In this document: one piece after another, positions 37,001 through 49,479 of the stretch
Layout: the number at the start of each line of letters is the position of its first letter
Position numbering within the stretch: the stretch's first letter is position 1
Assembly: GCA_001939145.1 (NCBI GenBank)
Contig: LSRX01001227.1
Location: forward strand, 1-64,000
DNA length: 64,000 nucleotides
Direction: 5' to 3'
Source of the DNA: Symbiodinium microadriaticum
Taxonomy: Eukaryota; Sar; Dinophyceae; Suessiales; Symbiodiniaceae
The notes under the pieces: generated by a model
What the model was told of the DNA's origin: nothing
The model's database searches: none
The model's input: the letters and a program-made list of their open reading frames with translations, nothing else
Program-made: the position numbers and the translations under genes

Positions 37001-39195
37001 ACCGCACATCCCAGTTGCCTCGAGCCTTTCTTAGCCTGTAGCACCTGAGAGGGCAGCTGGCACTCTTTATTTGCATGGGAATGGGCTTGCTGGGCTTCTG
37101 GCCATTGCCACTTCCTCCTCACTACACTCCCCTATGTCCTCGACGTCCTGGGCCGATCAACTTGCACGGCTCCAAAGCTTCCATCCAGCGGCCTCGAGGA
37201 AATTCAGGAGCCAAGTCAGGCCCTTCACATCGAAGTCCTCATCCGGCAGCACCTGGTCTGGCAATCCCTATTCAGAATACAAGCTTCAAGCCTTTAAGCG
37301 TCACTCCACCTGCAAGCGGCCCGGCAAGGCAGAGAAAAGACACAGGTGCTGAGCACATCTGCCACCCAGAACACCTTAGGTACCTTCACCGGCATCTCAC
37401 TCTGACCAGACGGCAAAGCCGCAAGCCCCTACTTCTGCTTGCTTGCTATCAACGATGATCCTTTGATGTCTGTACCCTATGATTTTCACAAGCGGCATCA
37501 AATACAAGTAGCACCTTGTGCACTTGCGGGTGTTCCAGCCAGCACAGGAGGCTTCGCGTCATTTGCATCGGCAGCCTCGGAATCGCAGGTCACGCCAACC
37601 GAGCCAAGATCGCTCCTTGAAGCTGCTGAGTCTCCCACGGGGCCAAGCCGAAGTGATCTGACGCCCCGGAGCTCTTGGCCACGGCTTTCTGGGCAGCAAC
37701 GGCCGCACCGCCTGGTAGCTTCTTAGCCCGAATCCATAGACTCAGGCCTGAGAAGGACGAATGCTTTTGCAGAAAGCGGTTCCTTACCTCGTTGGAGCAT
37801 CTCTTCTGCACCAAAAATGGACGCCAGGAACTCGCCTAAGCAGAGCCCGCAAGGCCACGGCCACTCCATGCAGGCGGTGCAGGTGCGGCGCTGGCGACGC
37901 TTGGCAAGGCCCTGCATACAGCAGCCTGTGCCCTTTCTTCGGCTTCGCTTTTGCTCAGGCCTCAGGGAAACAAAGTCTGCGAAAATACAACAACACCTGT
38001 CTGATTGCACCACGGGGGGCGGCCTTTGGCAAGAAGGCAGCTGCGCACGCTTTCAGCACAGCGGCACCAGTAGTCCTGTGCATGCTCAACACTACACTCT
38101 CCGTATTCCTCTTCTGCAGTTGTGGCAAGATGGAGCTAGAGATTTCAACACTCTCTCTTCGCGAAACTGGTAGAATCCGATAGACGATCAACACCCGCAC
38201 CCTGATGTAGGCCTTGTTGAGGAAGCCAGCCCCTAGATCAGGCACCAACGCTGCACGCTCTTCCTGCCGAGAGCCACGCAGTTGCTACCATTTCACCCGC
38301 AGCAGCTTCGGCATAGTCCTGGGTCCACCCCACAGGTACGGCTGCGGCCTCAATGCACGATGCAACACACATCTGGGAGACTAAGCACGGAAAGCACAGA
38401 GAGAGCCTCCTGCAGCGCCAAAGCCAGGCGAAGCCTCCACCAGCTCGGAGCCACCAGGACCTCAACAGACAAAGGCGGCAGATGCGCACTGAAGCCGAGC
38501 GCGTCTTGTGGCATTTCTAGTAACTGGAGATTATGCACCTTGGCCTTGAGCACCACACTACGCTCGCCGATATGACTATTCGTCAACGCGCAGAAAAAAC
38601 CGTTTTGCACCGAGGATAAGTTGGGTACCGTTGCAGGTACTACGCTCAACCTCATGCTCATTTCAGGGCTCACCTTCCGCCGCTGCTTTTTTCCCGACAA
38701 GCGCTCGTGGTCTCCCATAAGCAAGAAGGTAGTTACATCCTCACTTGCATGAGGTGTTGGCAAAAAGATCTTCGACGCAAAAGCTATTTAAAATGCTGCT
38801 TCACAGCACAACCACTCTCGCGCAGAAGCGCCTGCGCATGTGCGCGTAAAAATGTCCTCTGGATGAGGACGAGAGAACACAGGCCTTCCGTGTCTCTCGC
38901 TCGGAACAGCTAGAGTAGGTGAAAACTGGAAGTTGCGGGCCAATTATTTCATTGCAAAGGCTGCCACCAAGAGCACTCGCCCCGCTCATGAGACCCTGCA
39001 CGAACTTCACTTCTAAAGCTCCACTGGCCAGGAAACATCCGTTGCAGATTTGCTTTCTGATCGCCTCAGAGACTTCAAGGATCTGCAGTACACCGACTGG
39101 CACTGAATCAGTAGCAACAAAACGTCAGTCAAGGAACGAGTGAGAGGTGTGCGCAATCGCACCGAGGGTTGCCATGAAGGAGCCCTTATGAGCAT
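34035..39195 (-). CDS. RZ-type zinc-finger protein (RNF213/ZNFX1-like finger)
   Basis: The firm part is two exons near the end. Exon 34217-34170 encodes YTCPNGHPYSVGECTR and ends AG|GCCACC. A 50-base GC-AG intron follows; exon 34119-34035 continues in frame with PMQKGICPAPGCGAPIGGEH and reaches TAA at 34037-34035. Together they make an RZ finger: Cys-PNG-His, then Cys, then Cys-PAPG-Cys, then IGG-x-H, the Zn-binding pattern of RNF213 and of the ZNFX1 C terminus. Upstream coding-like exons, unassigned, include 39103-38880 (QILEVSEAIRKQICNGCFLA), 38763-38350 (EVLVAPSWWRLRLALALQEA), 38180-37960, 37870-37730 (GEFLASIFGAEEMLQRGKEP), 37020-36800 (LDARQLLHAAARVRRMVASY), 36720-36560 (LLSLLMLRNGVFAEALELVE) and 35800-35640. 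Their link to the finger is inferred from order only. In RNF213 this finger is part of a ubiquitin-transfer module; no RING was found here. Confidence 0.6.
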
Positions 39196-39722
39196 GTCTG
39201 GCCTCCGTGGCTTAGTTTGGGCTTCCTTTCTATCCTAGTCTCTATTCAAGCAGGTGCTTGGTACTTCCACTACACGCACCAAAAAGAAACATGCACTGTT
39301 CAGACATGCAGCATTCACAATGTCGGCAAAGCCTCGGCAGAGTCGAGACGAAACCCATGCGAGTCTTACCTAGACAACGACGTATTCACAGCGCGCTGAC
39401 CGCCGCCTCTTTAATTTCAATGCAAGGCTAGGATCGCTGAGCTCGTGCGGCGATGTCGTCCATCTTTGAATCTGCAAGACCCTTGTCCGTGACCCAAATA
39501 TCCTGACCAAAGGCTTCGCTGCAAGTTCGGATCACGTGCACTCGTCAAACTCACATGTCAGGAGAACATGAGCCAGCATTGCCCACTTCACTCTGCTGCC
39601 TACACAATGCCACTTCGATGTCAAACAAACTGTTTCATGGGGCGCCTCTCCGTCCATGTGTTCCACTTCCCCAATCAACAGTATGCCAAAAATCTGCAAA
39701 TACCTTTCGATAAAGTCACAGT

Positions 39723-42700
39723 TCAAATTGTGTGCTCAGGACAGCAAGGTAACACACGCTTAGCGCTTGTTGCATCTAAGTGCTGCCAGAGAGGAGACCC
39801 GTGCTTCTTCACGAGGTTCGCGAAGGTCGCCGCGTCCACTCCGTTGTAGTAGCAGATCTTTCCGGTATTCGCTGTGAGACGGCCTCGATGGTTCCACTCT
39901 GCCCAAATGCACGGCAGACAGAAGACCTCCCCGGCAAACACGTGCTCAGACTCGAAAGAGGTCAACTGTCTGGCGATGTAACCCATGGAGCCGTTCTCGA
40001 TGATGTACACCTGAGTACACTCCGTGCCAGGCATGAAAGCATCTTGACCTGGTGTTGCGATGTGCTCTACCATCGCGAGGTGGCATACCTGCCGAAAAAA
40101 GAGTTCATCATCGTCGTGTTTCCAGTATCGCCAAATGCTGAGAGTCATCAGGCGGTCAAGGTACATCTCTTCATGGAGGTAAACTTTCAGCCGCTCCGGA
40201 ACTCCCACCAGAAGGTCGACATCCGCCTCCTTCACACGTATGTCGTAGGCTCCTTGCTTTTTTAACATATCGTTCACCTTGCCGTAGAGCTCCGTCGACA
40301 GATTTCGCTCGTTGAAGAACCGGACCAGAAAGGAATGGTTCTTGAACTGCTCCTCGCGCGCGGTGCGCAAGGTACTCACTGTCGTCGTGATGGAGCTGAT
40401 GAAGGATGAGAAAGTGCCCATCGCCAGCAGAATGACCAAGACGGCAAAAAACCTCCAGAACAATGCGAGCATAGGGTAGAACATTAGGTGTGCATGGGAA
40501 AGGTAATGGAGAGCTAACTCACCTTTTGTTCGCAGCTCGTTTCCTTGATGAGGCAACAAACAAACTGACCGTCGCAATCCCGAAGTGAAAGCAGCAAAGG
40601 CCTCTCTGCGACGGTGACTGGCGCAACATTGTTGGTCGCGGGTGTGAACTGCGTTAATGCCCAATGAATTGACACGGCGTACGCGTCGGTATATATATAT
40701 ATATATATATATATATACAAAGTTGTCTCTGCGACAGCCTGCTCAAGGATGGCTAGACGCAGTTGCCTGGCCCCAGAGGGCCGAAGGAGCAGAAAGCTCG
40801 GTGATACCAAAAATCCAGCCGGCGAAGAGCCCATAGAAACCGAACATCTCGTCACGTAGCACAGCGCCGTGCGGTGACTGAAAGAAAACCTGAGGAGAGC
40901 TGCAAAAACTCCTGATTCGAAAGCGAGGCGCAAAAGACACCGGTGCAGTAGTCCAGAAAGTGTGAGAGCACGAAGCTCCCAAGACCTGTGCAGGAACTGG
41001 TGACATCCATCGCAACGGCGTGTGGCCAGCGACCGTCACAGAACCAAGTATAATCTCAGCCACTTCCTACCAACGGCAAAGGCGTGAAAAACCGGGTGGG
41101 GCGGGCGCACACGGCAGGCAGCCGGTGCAGCGCACGACACGGGTAGGGCCTAACAGCCTAACTGAAACCCAAAAGGAACCCGAACAGCTGAGCCGACCGG
41201 GAAAACGCGGTGGAGCGGGCGCACACGGCAGGCAGCCGGTGCAGCGCACGACACGGGTAGAGCCTAACTAGAACCCGAAGGAACCCTCACTCCCGTTCAG
41301 GCCGGTTCGGTAGCGTGGCCCTCAAGGCTTCGCAAGCGTGGTACTGTCTGTGCAAAGCCGCCCGTTCCCAAGCCTCGGCCTCCTTCGTGGCCCGAAGCCA
41401 GGTAGAGAAAGCTGGTGAAGCGAGTCGTCTCTGACAGGCGCTGAGTGCAGCCTTGTCGGCAAGCTCGTTGAGCTTCCTAACGGAAGCGGTGTCGAGGACA
41501 CCGTGCTGCCAATGTGGCTGCTTGCCATGGCTCGGTACCCAAGAAAGAGTCGTAGAGCCGAGGAGCGGCCACAAAGCTGTTCGCGTGGGAGGAGGTCTGT
41601 GCCCCAGACGAGCCCTGTGGGCAAGCTTCGTGACTGCGAGGCAGTCGCTCACGATGTGCACCGGGACGCCAGTGTCGGCGGCGTACGCGTCGGCCATGTC
41701 TGCCTGTGATCGACTTCAACCGAAAATGCTGCCAAGCACTTGCTACTAAGTTGCACGTTGCGTCACAAGAGGATGAAACGAAGTCGCAACGGGGTATCCA
41801 GTTACTTGCATCCTTGCCTCCTCAATTCCGGCATTAATCAGCCAGCTTTGCCCGTTTTCCAAGGTCCTTGTGCTGACAGATGCTGGCAGTGTGAATACTG
41901 ACAGATGAATGTCGACTTGCAAAAAGCCGCCAAGAGCTACAGAATCAGTGAAGACGCTTGTGAGGGGGATGAGGGCTTGAGGGCAGGCCAACTTCTGACC
42001 GGAAGTCCATCTTCCCAGCCCGTACCAGCAGCACGCGAGGATGTGATTGACAGCCAGGATCATGAGCAAACCCGAGACCACCTTCATGACCTTAACTGCT
42101 GGACCAGTTCTATGACCCCTTCTTGACTTCACACAAACGTGAATGTTGGCAGACGGTCGCGTGCATCGAGAAGTGTCTGCAGCGGAGGTGCCATGAACGC
42201 ATAGGTGGACAGGAAGTTGTTGGCCAGCAAAGTCAACTCCTGCGTCAGGCGGTGAAATCGAGTAAACTCCAAACCCAAAGCTTCGAGACGGATCAGCCGC
42301 TCTCCAGTCGCTTCACTTCTGGAACCCCCCAGATTTTGCTGCCCGCTGCCTGCTGCAGCTTCGCCACACGCAAGAGCCGCAGCAGTCGCAGCAAGCGGAG
42401 CGTTCGAAGGTACCGTGCGGACCGGACAGGGCTTCCTCAGGACAACCACCAGACTTCCATGTCATGTCTCATGTCCATGTCACAATGTCTCGAGGATGCT
42501 CAACAGTTTCGCACTACGCTTGCTTTCTTGCCAGCCTTCGGGCTGTGCGTTCTGGATCTCCTGCAGAACGATAAGTGCGGCATCGATTGAAAGGACAAGG
42601 ACGTCGATAGGAAGCCACGACCGTATGTACCTGCCATATCCGAACGTTCGTCAAAGCTGTCCAAGCCAGTCGATACTAGGCCGCATCTCGCTTTAGCGAA

Positions 42701-43998
42701 GACGAGCCCACAAAACGACTGTCAGGTTTACCAAGTGTTGCCCCCCCACCCTCGTTCCGAGCTTGTGCATGTGGCCTTCTCATGAGCACTCGCGGGCGAA
42801 GCTCCAAATGACCGTCAATTTCCACGCCAAAAATCGCGTGGAGCGGCCTCGGTCAAAGGTAGTTCGCATAGGAAGAAACGCAATACAATGGAGTAGCAGC
42901 ACGCGTCATGGAGGATAAGACTGAGTGAATGACCACGACGGCAGGGCAACTGAAGGGCGATGGATGAGTTAGTTGTTTACAAACTGCAACCTGCGGTGGG
43001 AGTTTGGCAGGTTCGTACTTCATTGGTCGTCGAACGATCGCAGGGACACGACAAAATGACCACCACCAGCACCACCACCCCCAGCAGCAGCAGCAGCAGC
43101 AGCAGCAGCAAAATCATCTTCCAACTAACCACCGTCTCATCGTCATCACTCATACCCACATCATTACCACCATCGCCAGTCCAGTCTAGCACTTCTCCGG
43201 GGAAGCCGAGAAGCACATCCACGACCCAAAAGGCAAAGGAGAATCTCCCGACCTGAACCAGGAAATTGATTAGGCTTTGGACATCGAAGAGCTCCAGCGG
43301 GATAGTGATCAAATCCCAGACGATCAGCAAGCTCCCGATGAGCGACCACAAGATTTGAATCTTGCTGCTCGGCGGTCGAACAAATGCCTGCAAACAGCCC
43401 TCCTCTGTTTCGGAATCCTGCATGCGATGGAGTTTGTGTAGTGGCGACATGTTGAAGGTCTTGGTCTTCTCCCTCTTCAAAGCATTTTGATGCAGCACAC
43501 CTTTCCATGCCGGCCGCAAGCTCAGTATGTCCTGCCAGAAAGCACAGGCAAGATCGAGCTGTTGCTGTTGAGGCGCTGCGCAAGACTTGTGTTACTGAGT
43601 CAGGCAAAGCTGCACCTGTCCTTGGCATAGGACATCTGCTGATCGTCTTCTGACTCGGACTCTTCGAACTCTTCGTGGTGTCGCTCGATCAGGTTACGGG
43701 TCAGGAGCCCCCAGTTATGTATGGGCCCACCACTGCTACTGGCCTCTGAATTCGGAAAGGATGCAACGGAGCTGTGGGCACCGTTCGCTGTGGAAATCTC
43801 GCTTTCCTTGCTTCGCTTTCTCAGCGCACTTCCGAGCCGAGAGGGGCTTTGAGGGCTTTGAGCGGCCGCCTTCGCTGGCGACTCCGAAGCTCGCACCTTC
43901 TCCACTACTGCCTGGTGCTGCTGCACGAGGCTCTCAAAGAGCCTCTCGAGCTCGGACTTCAAAAAGGCGTCATAGGACTCTTCGTGAAACCCATCCAT
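39723..43998 (-). CDS. Voltage-sensor channel with cyclic-nucleotide-binding domain
   Basis: Nine exons. 43998-43621: start MDGFHEESYDAFLKSELERL, coiled coil, Ser-rich linker. 43531-43191: S1 (LLIVWDLITIPLELFDV), S2. 42630-42536: S3 (IDVLVLSIDAALIVLQ). 42435-42350: S4, Arg every third residue (RTLRLLRLLRLLRVAK). 42239-42192: ELTLLANNFLSTYAFM. 42090-42000: S5 (GLLMILAVNHILACCWYGLG). About 41860-41800: LENGQSWLINAGIEEARMQ. About 40723-40602: pore helix (SIHWALTQFTPATN). 40452-39723: S6 (VILLAMGTFSSFISSITTTV), C-linker, beta-roll domain (CTQVYIIENGSMGYIARQL), stop. Most junctions keep frame; the entry to the seventh exon is unresolved. Donors are mainly GC. Family: HCN/CNG/EAG-type plasma-membrane channels. 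The filter has TQFTPATNN where K+ channels have TxGYG, so selectivity is unknown. A LINE sits in the intron before the pore exon. Confidence 0.85.
40690..40718. repeat. (AT)n tail of the LINE, next to pore exon
   Basis: About 14 AT units between the LINE terminus and the pore-loop exon of the channel. In the minus frame it would read as alternating Tyr/Ile and is open into the pore exon. Confidence 0.9.
40719..41697 (-). mobile_element. 5'-truncated LINE with RNase H, in channel intron
   Basis: Minus-strand frame 41697-41287 encodes an RNase H-like domain: VPVHIVSDCLAVTKLA (first catalytic Asp), WVPSHGKQPHWQ, LNELADKAAL (Asp), ending NRPERE and TGA. Its 3' UTR follows, with an approximately 110-bp segment present twice (41190-41280 and 41080-41145) and a terminus reading 'ctgtcgcagagacaactttg' at 40738-40719, then an (AT)n tail. 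The same terminus occurs twice more at 51.6-51.9 kb. No reverse transcriptase remains, so this is a dead 5'-truncated copy, in the same orientation as the host gene. RNase H at the ORF end is known from several non-LTR clades. Confidence 0.85.
43058..43112. repeat. CAC/CAG trinucleotide repeat
   Basis: CAC units followed by about nine CAG units. It lies in the intron between the S2 and S3 exons of the channel gene; the Leu/Val run in the minus frame is intronic. Confidence 0.9.
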
Positions 43999-43999
43999 C

Positions 44000-46390
44000 A
44001 GCTCGCACAGGGAAAAGCGGGACTAGCTACGGACTGGGCCGCACATGGCTCGGCTTGTTCAAGAGCAACGACAATGCGAAGACTTCCGGCAAGCATTGCA
44101 CGGATCAAGAAACACGCAAAAACAGCACTACAGTGTGCCGCAAAATGCACAAGGCAAAGCGGAGAAACCCGCCACCCAGGGCAACCGCCCGGCTGAGTTC
44201 AAGACTCCAGTTGTGTTGCTGCTGGCTTTAGATAGAAGCACTCGAATGTGGGGCCGAGCCCGATCCTCGGCAGGCGTCCCGGAGTTCCCTGCGCCCCGAC
44301 GGAGCTGCTTGCATGTCATCTGCAGGCTCCCTGCTGTTCAAGTCTCGGCCCAATCTGCAGTCACATGACCACCAAGCCTTGTAGCAACAGCCTCGGAATT
44401 CCAAGTGATCCGGACGCGAGCCGCTGATTCACATGACTTGTCGGTGCACAAATGTCTACATATCCTCCATCCTTTGATCTACCCGAGCAAACGCCTAGTT
44501 ACTCTGACCCTCATGCAGCCTCCACCACCGACTCTGCCAACATCTTGCCCGGAACAGCAGCGAGTAGAGATTCAGTGACCTTGGCCGGTTCTTGTTGACG
44601 AGTTGGCTATCCGCCATCTACATCTGTTAGGCAAAATCAATGCAAAAGGCCCATGCGGTGGCATCTTCACCAGAAAAAGCCTCCACGAGGGAGAGCAAGC
44701 AACCTGGGAACGCATGTCGTATTGAAGTGTTCAGTTCCGACAGGCACTGCATTGGAACGGGGAGACAATATGGGGACCCCCAACAGCAAAAGAGTCGCTT
44801 TTCGGTCGGTGTGAGCTTGCATACACCCCCACACGGTGTATCGTGCAGGAGCGAGTGTAAACAGGAAGAGGCGACAGGAGGAGGTGGGCAAGGAGGAGAC
44901 AGATGGAGGAAGAGGAGGTCGACGACGCCCGTGAGTGAGGAACGAGGCAAGAAAAACACTCGCTTGGGTTACGACAGATGCTTTGCACCAAACCCTGCGA
45001 CTTCTGGAACATCACCACCACTTCCTCGGAAATGCTCGGAAAGTTCAACGGTCGACGCGAGAGAAAGAAGGTGAGGCTCGCTGGTGCGATAACCAGGGCC
45101 AGGCTCTAGTGGGGAGGCCACCGGGCACTCCAGCTCCTCACTGCACACCATCGTGAAAACCTCGCAGAGCACTCCAGGCCAGGTCCTCTAACTCGTTGTT
45201 CTCACAGTCTGAAGGCACTCCCTGGCCTTCAGGATGAGCTCGAAGGAGAGCAATGGATACAGGGGTGCCCAGATGGCCACCGTATCATGGAGGAAGGAGC
45301 CTGGACAAATCTACACACGCAAGGTGGGCCCCGGCTCTTTTTGTGACCAGATCGGGCCTGGAGCCAGGGCCTCAAACTTCGCGAACTCCCGCATGACATC
45401 CTCACCTCAGCAGTCAGAGCAGATGCCCCTCTTCCATTCGAAGATGCTGTCTTATGCCAATATGCCATATGCTCATCGATCCCTTGCAGAATGCTCTGCC
45501 CTATTTCTCCAGCGTCTGCAATTCGAACAGTTTGCCTTCTTGGCAGTTGGATCTTCTTGGAACTTTGGCATGCATGCCATTTTGCTTCCACTTGAGCTGC
45601 GACATGAGGTGAGTCTGAGGTGAGAACCGAGCATCTTTGTGCAAATGCTGCGTAGACCTGCGACAAGCCGTGAGAGGTTGGCTACGACTTGTCCCTCAGC
45701 TTGCTCGCAACCGGACAATCGCTGCAGCAAACACGTGCAAGTCGGTAGAGTAGGGAAGGCAATGGAACGGGATGGTACTGGAGGTTCATGCAACAGACTC
45801 GAGCTTCAGGCAAGGAATCCTTGATTCCATGATATTCCATGCAACCGCGGCACGTCCCAGATCGGTTCCCTTGTCCAGAGTCGAAGCGACCCCAGCACTC
45901 CTGTCCAAGTTTCTGCAAATACTTTGCACCGAAGTCATTGCTCATTACTCCGAGACCCTGTCCAGTCACTTCCGAGCACTCTGCCCGTAGGCTCAGAATG
46001 CCATTAGTTACCCGGACGTTTCTGCTGCCCAGGGACAGAGACAGGAGCCGTGAGGCGAAGGGGCAGCGGCAGCGAAGGGGCCCGTGCCGGCCGCTGTTCG
46101 GCACCGCTGCGGCACCTGTGGCAAAAGAACCAAAACAAAAAAAGAGAAGCTCAGCTCATGTCACTTCATGTTCTTGGCTGGCCTTGCAATGCCGCCCCTG
46201 GCCGAAGCGCGATTGCAAGCACCTCACATCGAGCTCTCTGAGCCATCTGCACACGAGATCCCGATCGGATGACCGTGTCGGCCGCCTGCGGTGCGGCCTG
46301 GATGGACGGCGTTTCGACCAGTGCAAGCCATAGGGCCTGCACAGGAATAGAGTGTGAAAGCATATGACCGGCACAGTGAGAGCTGCGTGG
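44000..46390. other. No gene assigned; scattered open frames
   Basis: Upstream flank of the channel gene. Open frames occur on both strands (for example 45666-45229 minus and 45234-45623 plus) but none shows a domain, signal peptide or splice-linked partner. The first 300-400 bases above 43998 would be the channel's 5' flank; no spliced-leader-like or promoter motif was recognised. Confidence 0.35.
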
Positions 46391-46394
46391 AGGG

Positions 46395-46480
46395 AGGGAC
46401 AGAACGAGAGGGAGAGAGAGAGAGACGGAGACAGAGCAGACACAGACAGGCAGAGAGCGAGAGCGAGAGGCAGAGACGAA
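46395..46480. repeat. GAGA-rich low-complexity run
   Basis: Imperfect GA/CAGA units. Frames through it encode Arg/Glu or Ser/Leu repeats and are not genes. A GATA-like run follows at about 46665-46745. Confidence 0.85.
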
Positions 46481-46899
46481 AGAGACGTGTACAGCTGGCA
46501 AGACAAACGAAGAGATCTTGCCGGCGATTCGGCTGCAGATTGGCTGACGACAAGGTTGCTTCCGGACAGCCTTGGCACTGTCGTCGCTTCCATAAACATG
46601 CCGGAGGTTGAAGTCGGTGTCCTTTGCAGAGAAGACAGTCGCCCCGCGAATCTGCTCTCAGAGAGATAGATAGAAGCACGTAAAGATAGATACATAGAAA
46701 CACAGACGCTATATCGACATTATCGACATAAATGCAGATAGACAGGTGGACAGCTCTGTCACGCAGCCCGAAACTTCCATGCTAAGGCGAGGCCAGGCTC
46801 CATCCAGCGCAGTGCATGCGTAAGGGCAGAGAGCTGGAGTCGTTCGATGGCCAGCCAAACCTGGAATCAGACTTAGAGACTATAAGTGTCACGCTTTAG

Positions 46900-48000
46900 A
46901 CTTTTCCGATTGCGGGGTTTACTGCTTTAAGTTGTCGTGGTGTTGAGTTTAGAGATTGCTCCCCTCTTTCTGTTGACTCGGCTGGACCACTCTTTCTGTT
47001 GACTCGCCTGGATCCACACCGGTCGGTCGGCTGCTGAGAGTCGAAGCACTTGGCAGGGACTAGTCGTCGGAAGAATTTGGTGAATCATCGTGCAATGCAG
47101 ACCTGCTTTCTCTGCATTTACTGGGGCTGGCAACCTCCAATCTCGAATTCTGAGGGCGTCCAAGCGGCCGACTTGCGCAAACTTCCAACACGCAGCTCTT
47201 GCATTGCCAGCTTCCTAAAAAAAGTTGCTCAGCGTTCATTGTCTGCAATGGGCTTCCACCGTCAACTCTACGACACATGTCTATGCTTCCGGGGCCAAGG
47301 GTCACGTGAAGCTGCAACGCTCCCGGATCGCTGACGGCCCACTTCTCCAAGACCAGGAGTGCCAGGGACTGGAGGGCCTCTGCCCCAAGCCAGGGTTGGC
47401 AGAATGACTAGTCTAGTTCGGTCCCTGTTGCAATGCTGCAAGAGACCACGGCCCTCGCCAAGTCTAGTGTTTGTTGTGGCAGGCCGTCTTTCTGTTGGGA
47501 TCTCTGTGTGGGTGCAACATGGTCAATGGTACCGGATTCGACAATCTCATGATGCAAGTCGCACCAATCTGGACCTCTCAAGAAGCTCCCACTAATGCAC
47601 AGGGACGAATGTCGCGTCAAAACCGCTTGAAGTCCATAGAAGGGCTCCTTGCTGCGCAGCACCCCGGGGGTCCTCCACAAAAGCCTCCTGCTGGAGTGCT
47701 CGGCGCATGCCACGAACTCGCTCGGCGAAGGCCTCGAGACCTGGCGACAGGAGGCCCAGTTATATTATATTATATTATACTATATTATACTATATTATAT
47801 ATTATGTTATATTATAGGACTTCGGACTTCAAGTCCGCTTTTGCCAGGGGCCACAGATGGCCAAGGGAGGGGCCTCCGATGTCTGGCTGCACGCAGCGCG
47901 CGAGACAGGTGTGGCTCCGGACACGGAGCATCCTGAACCGGCTTGGCTTTAGGAGGCTTAGATGCTCCGACATCGCACAGTGCAGCCATCTAGCGCAATG
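46900..48000. other. No gene assigned; minus frame at 47408-47713
   Basis: A 101-codon minus frame (47713-47408) has a mildly protein-like composition (SSLCISGSFLRGPDWCDLHH), but nothing was recognised and no exon partner was found. The rest shows only short frames. Confidence 0.25.
47757..47817. repeat. TATAT/TATAC pentanucleotide-like run
   Basis: About 60 bp of imperfect 'tatat'/'tatac' units. Confidence 0.9.
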
Positions 48001-48575
48001 GATGAAATCGTTCGGACACCTGAAGAAAAAGAACCTGCCTCCTCCGCGACGCTTAGCAACACAATTGGAAGCAGATCGTGTATTTGAGTCTTTGCCGCCA
48101 AAGAACTCTGCCAAAGAGGGAATGAGCTGGCGCACGTGGAGGTCGTAGACGGAACTTTGCAGGAAATCCTGACTCTGCGACAAGTTTGGCTAACGCCGGT
48201 TGCGGCTTGCGTGTTGGAATCACCCCACTCAACAACGGGCGCGATTTCCAGGTTCCCCACTTTGCGACTCACCCCAAATCACCCCCAACCCATCCCATCC
48301 CCGTTTTCGCAGCGTCGTAAGTCTTAGAATGCAATTCCAGACCCACGTCCGTAAACTCAAGCTTTAAAGTTCTGGTTAAGAGTGTGCCTAGGGCTTAAGG
48401 TTTTTCAGCAACTCCATTTTGAGCGCCAGAATAGATGTAAGTCGTTCTTGTTTTCCTACAGCGCAAGCCTGGCAGAGGCTATTCTACAAGACAGGATATT
48501 AGGAAACGGAGCGGTCGCATCACAACGATGAATCGTGTATCCTCGAGGGGCTCACAGGCCCCTGCGGTCCACTCC

Positions 48576-48965
48576 TTACTCGTGAGCTTTACCACGAAAG
48601 GTGGTGGGACTTGAGCACAGCATCAGCTTTAACCTGGCGAACCTCAGGACTGAGCACGCCGGGCCCAACCCAGAACGCGAAAAGCGGAAGCACAGCAGAC
48701 CTGATGCTGCCATGCCTTTTGCGCCAGTTACTGTAAAGCAGCCTCCGTGGCTCAGCCTCTTCAATACCTTCACAGCAGTTTCCTCGCATCTGACGACGCA
48801 GGTAACAGGAGCCGTTGGCTTGTCAGGGCTGACGTGCTTCGCGTTCTCGAGAAACAGTGCCGCGCTGGTTACCGGCCCACACGTAGACCATTCGCGGAGC
48901 CACAGACTTTGGCTGTACTTTGACAGAGCCCGTACCCGCTTCTGCGACTTTGGACTTGCCTTCAC
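48576..48965 (-). CDS. Coding-like exon, unidentified
   Basis: A 129-codon minus frame starting at 48965 contains SKYSQSLWLREWSTCGPVTS and TAVKVLKRLSHGG and reads as plausible protein for the first 90 codons. A plus-strand frame of 224 codons covers the same bases but is richer in Ser/Phe/Arg as expected of a shadow. No domain, so only hypothetical. Confidence 0.25.
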   Translation of the reverse strand: MKASPKSQKRVRALSKYSQSLWLREWSTCGPVTSAALFLENAKHVSPDKPTAPVTCVVRCEETAVKVLKRLSHGGCFTVTGAKGMAASGLLCFRFSRSGLGPACSVLRFARLKLMLCSSPTTFRGKAHE

Positions 48966-49479
48966 CTTTACCTTCGCTTCGGGAATGATTGGTATGCCAC
49001 TCGGTTGGCGATTAACTCCGCGCGTAAGTGTGTCAGCGCATGTAGGCGGTCGCGGTCCAAGTCTGCGAACGCCGTGCGGGGGCCCCTGGTCGTCACACCT
49101 GTTTCTCTTCTTGGTAGGAACTGCGGGGTTGCATTCCTCAGAAACCCAAAAGGCCCTCTGGCAAAAGGCAAGCCAACTGATTGATCTGCTGCCTCTTAAG
49201 CCGAAACATCAGTTGGGTCAGCGATCGCGGGAGCTGAGAGCACATAACCTGTTCCCGATCGCACCGACCCGTTAGGATAAGACCCAACATCATCAAATCG
49301 TGATAGTAGCAGCGTATTGGAGTAATGATTAGAGACCTGAGAGCCACAACCAACAGACCTCGACCACCCGACATCAACATCATTATCACATGAATATCAT
49401 CTCTTCTTGCCTTCCCAACTAGCTCTGGTGAAAAACCTTCTCCACGCCTTCGGAAAGGAAAAGATGAAAACAATGGGTC

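Noticed and set aside
41746-42132. The single 128-codon frame as one channel exon
   Set aside because: Its middle part is intron; only 42090-42000 and about 41860-41800 match the family.
42977-43190. Poly-Leu/Val segment as a channel membrane span
   Set aside because: It is the CAG/CAC repeat beyond the GC donor at 43191, i.e. intronic.
48601-49275. 224-codon plus-strand frame
   Set aside because: Composition fits a shadow frame; the minus frame beneath is more protein-like and no plus-strand genes adjoin.
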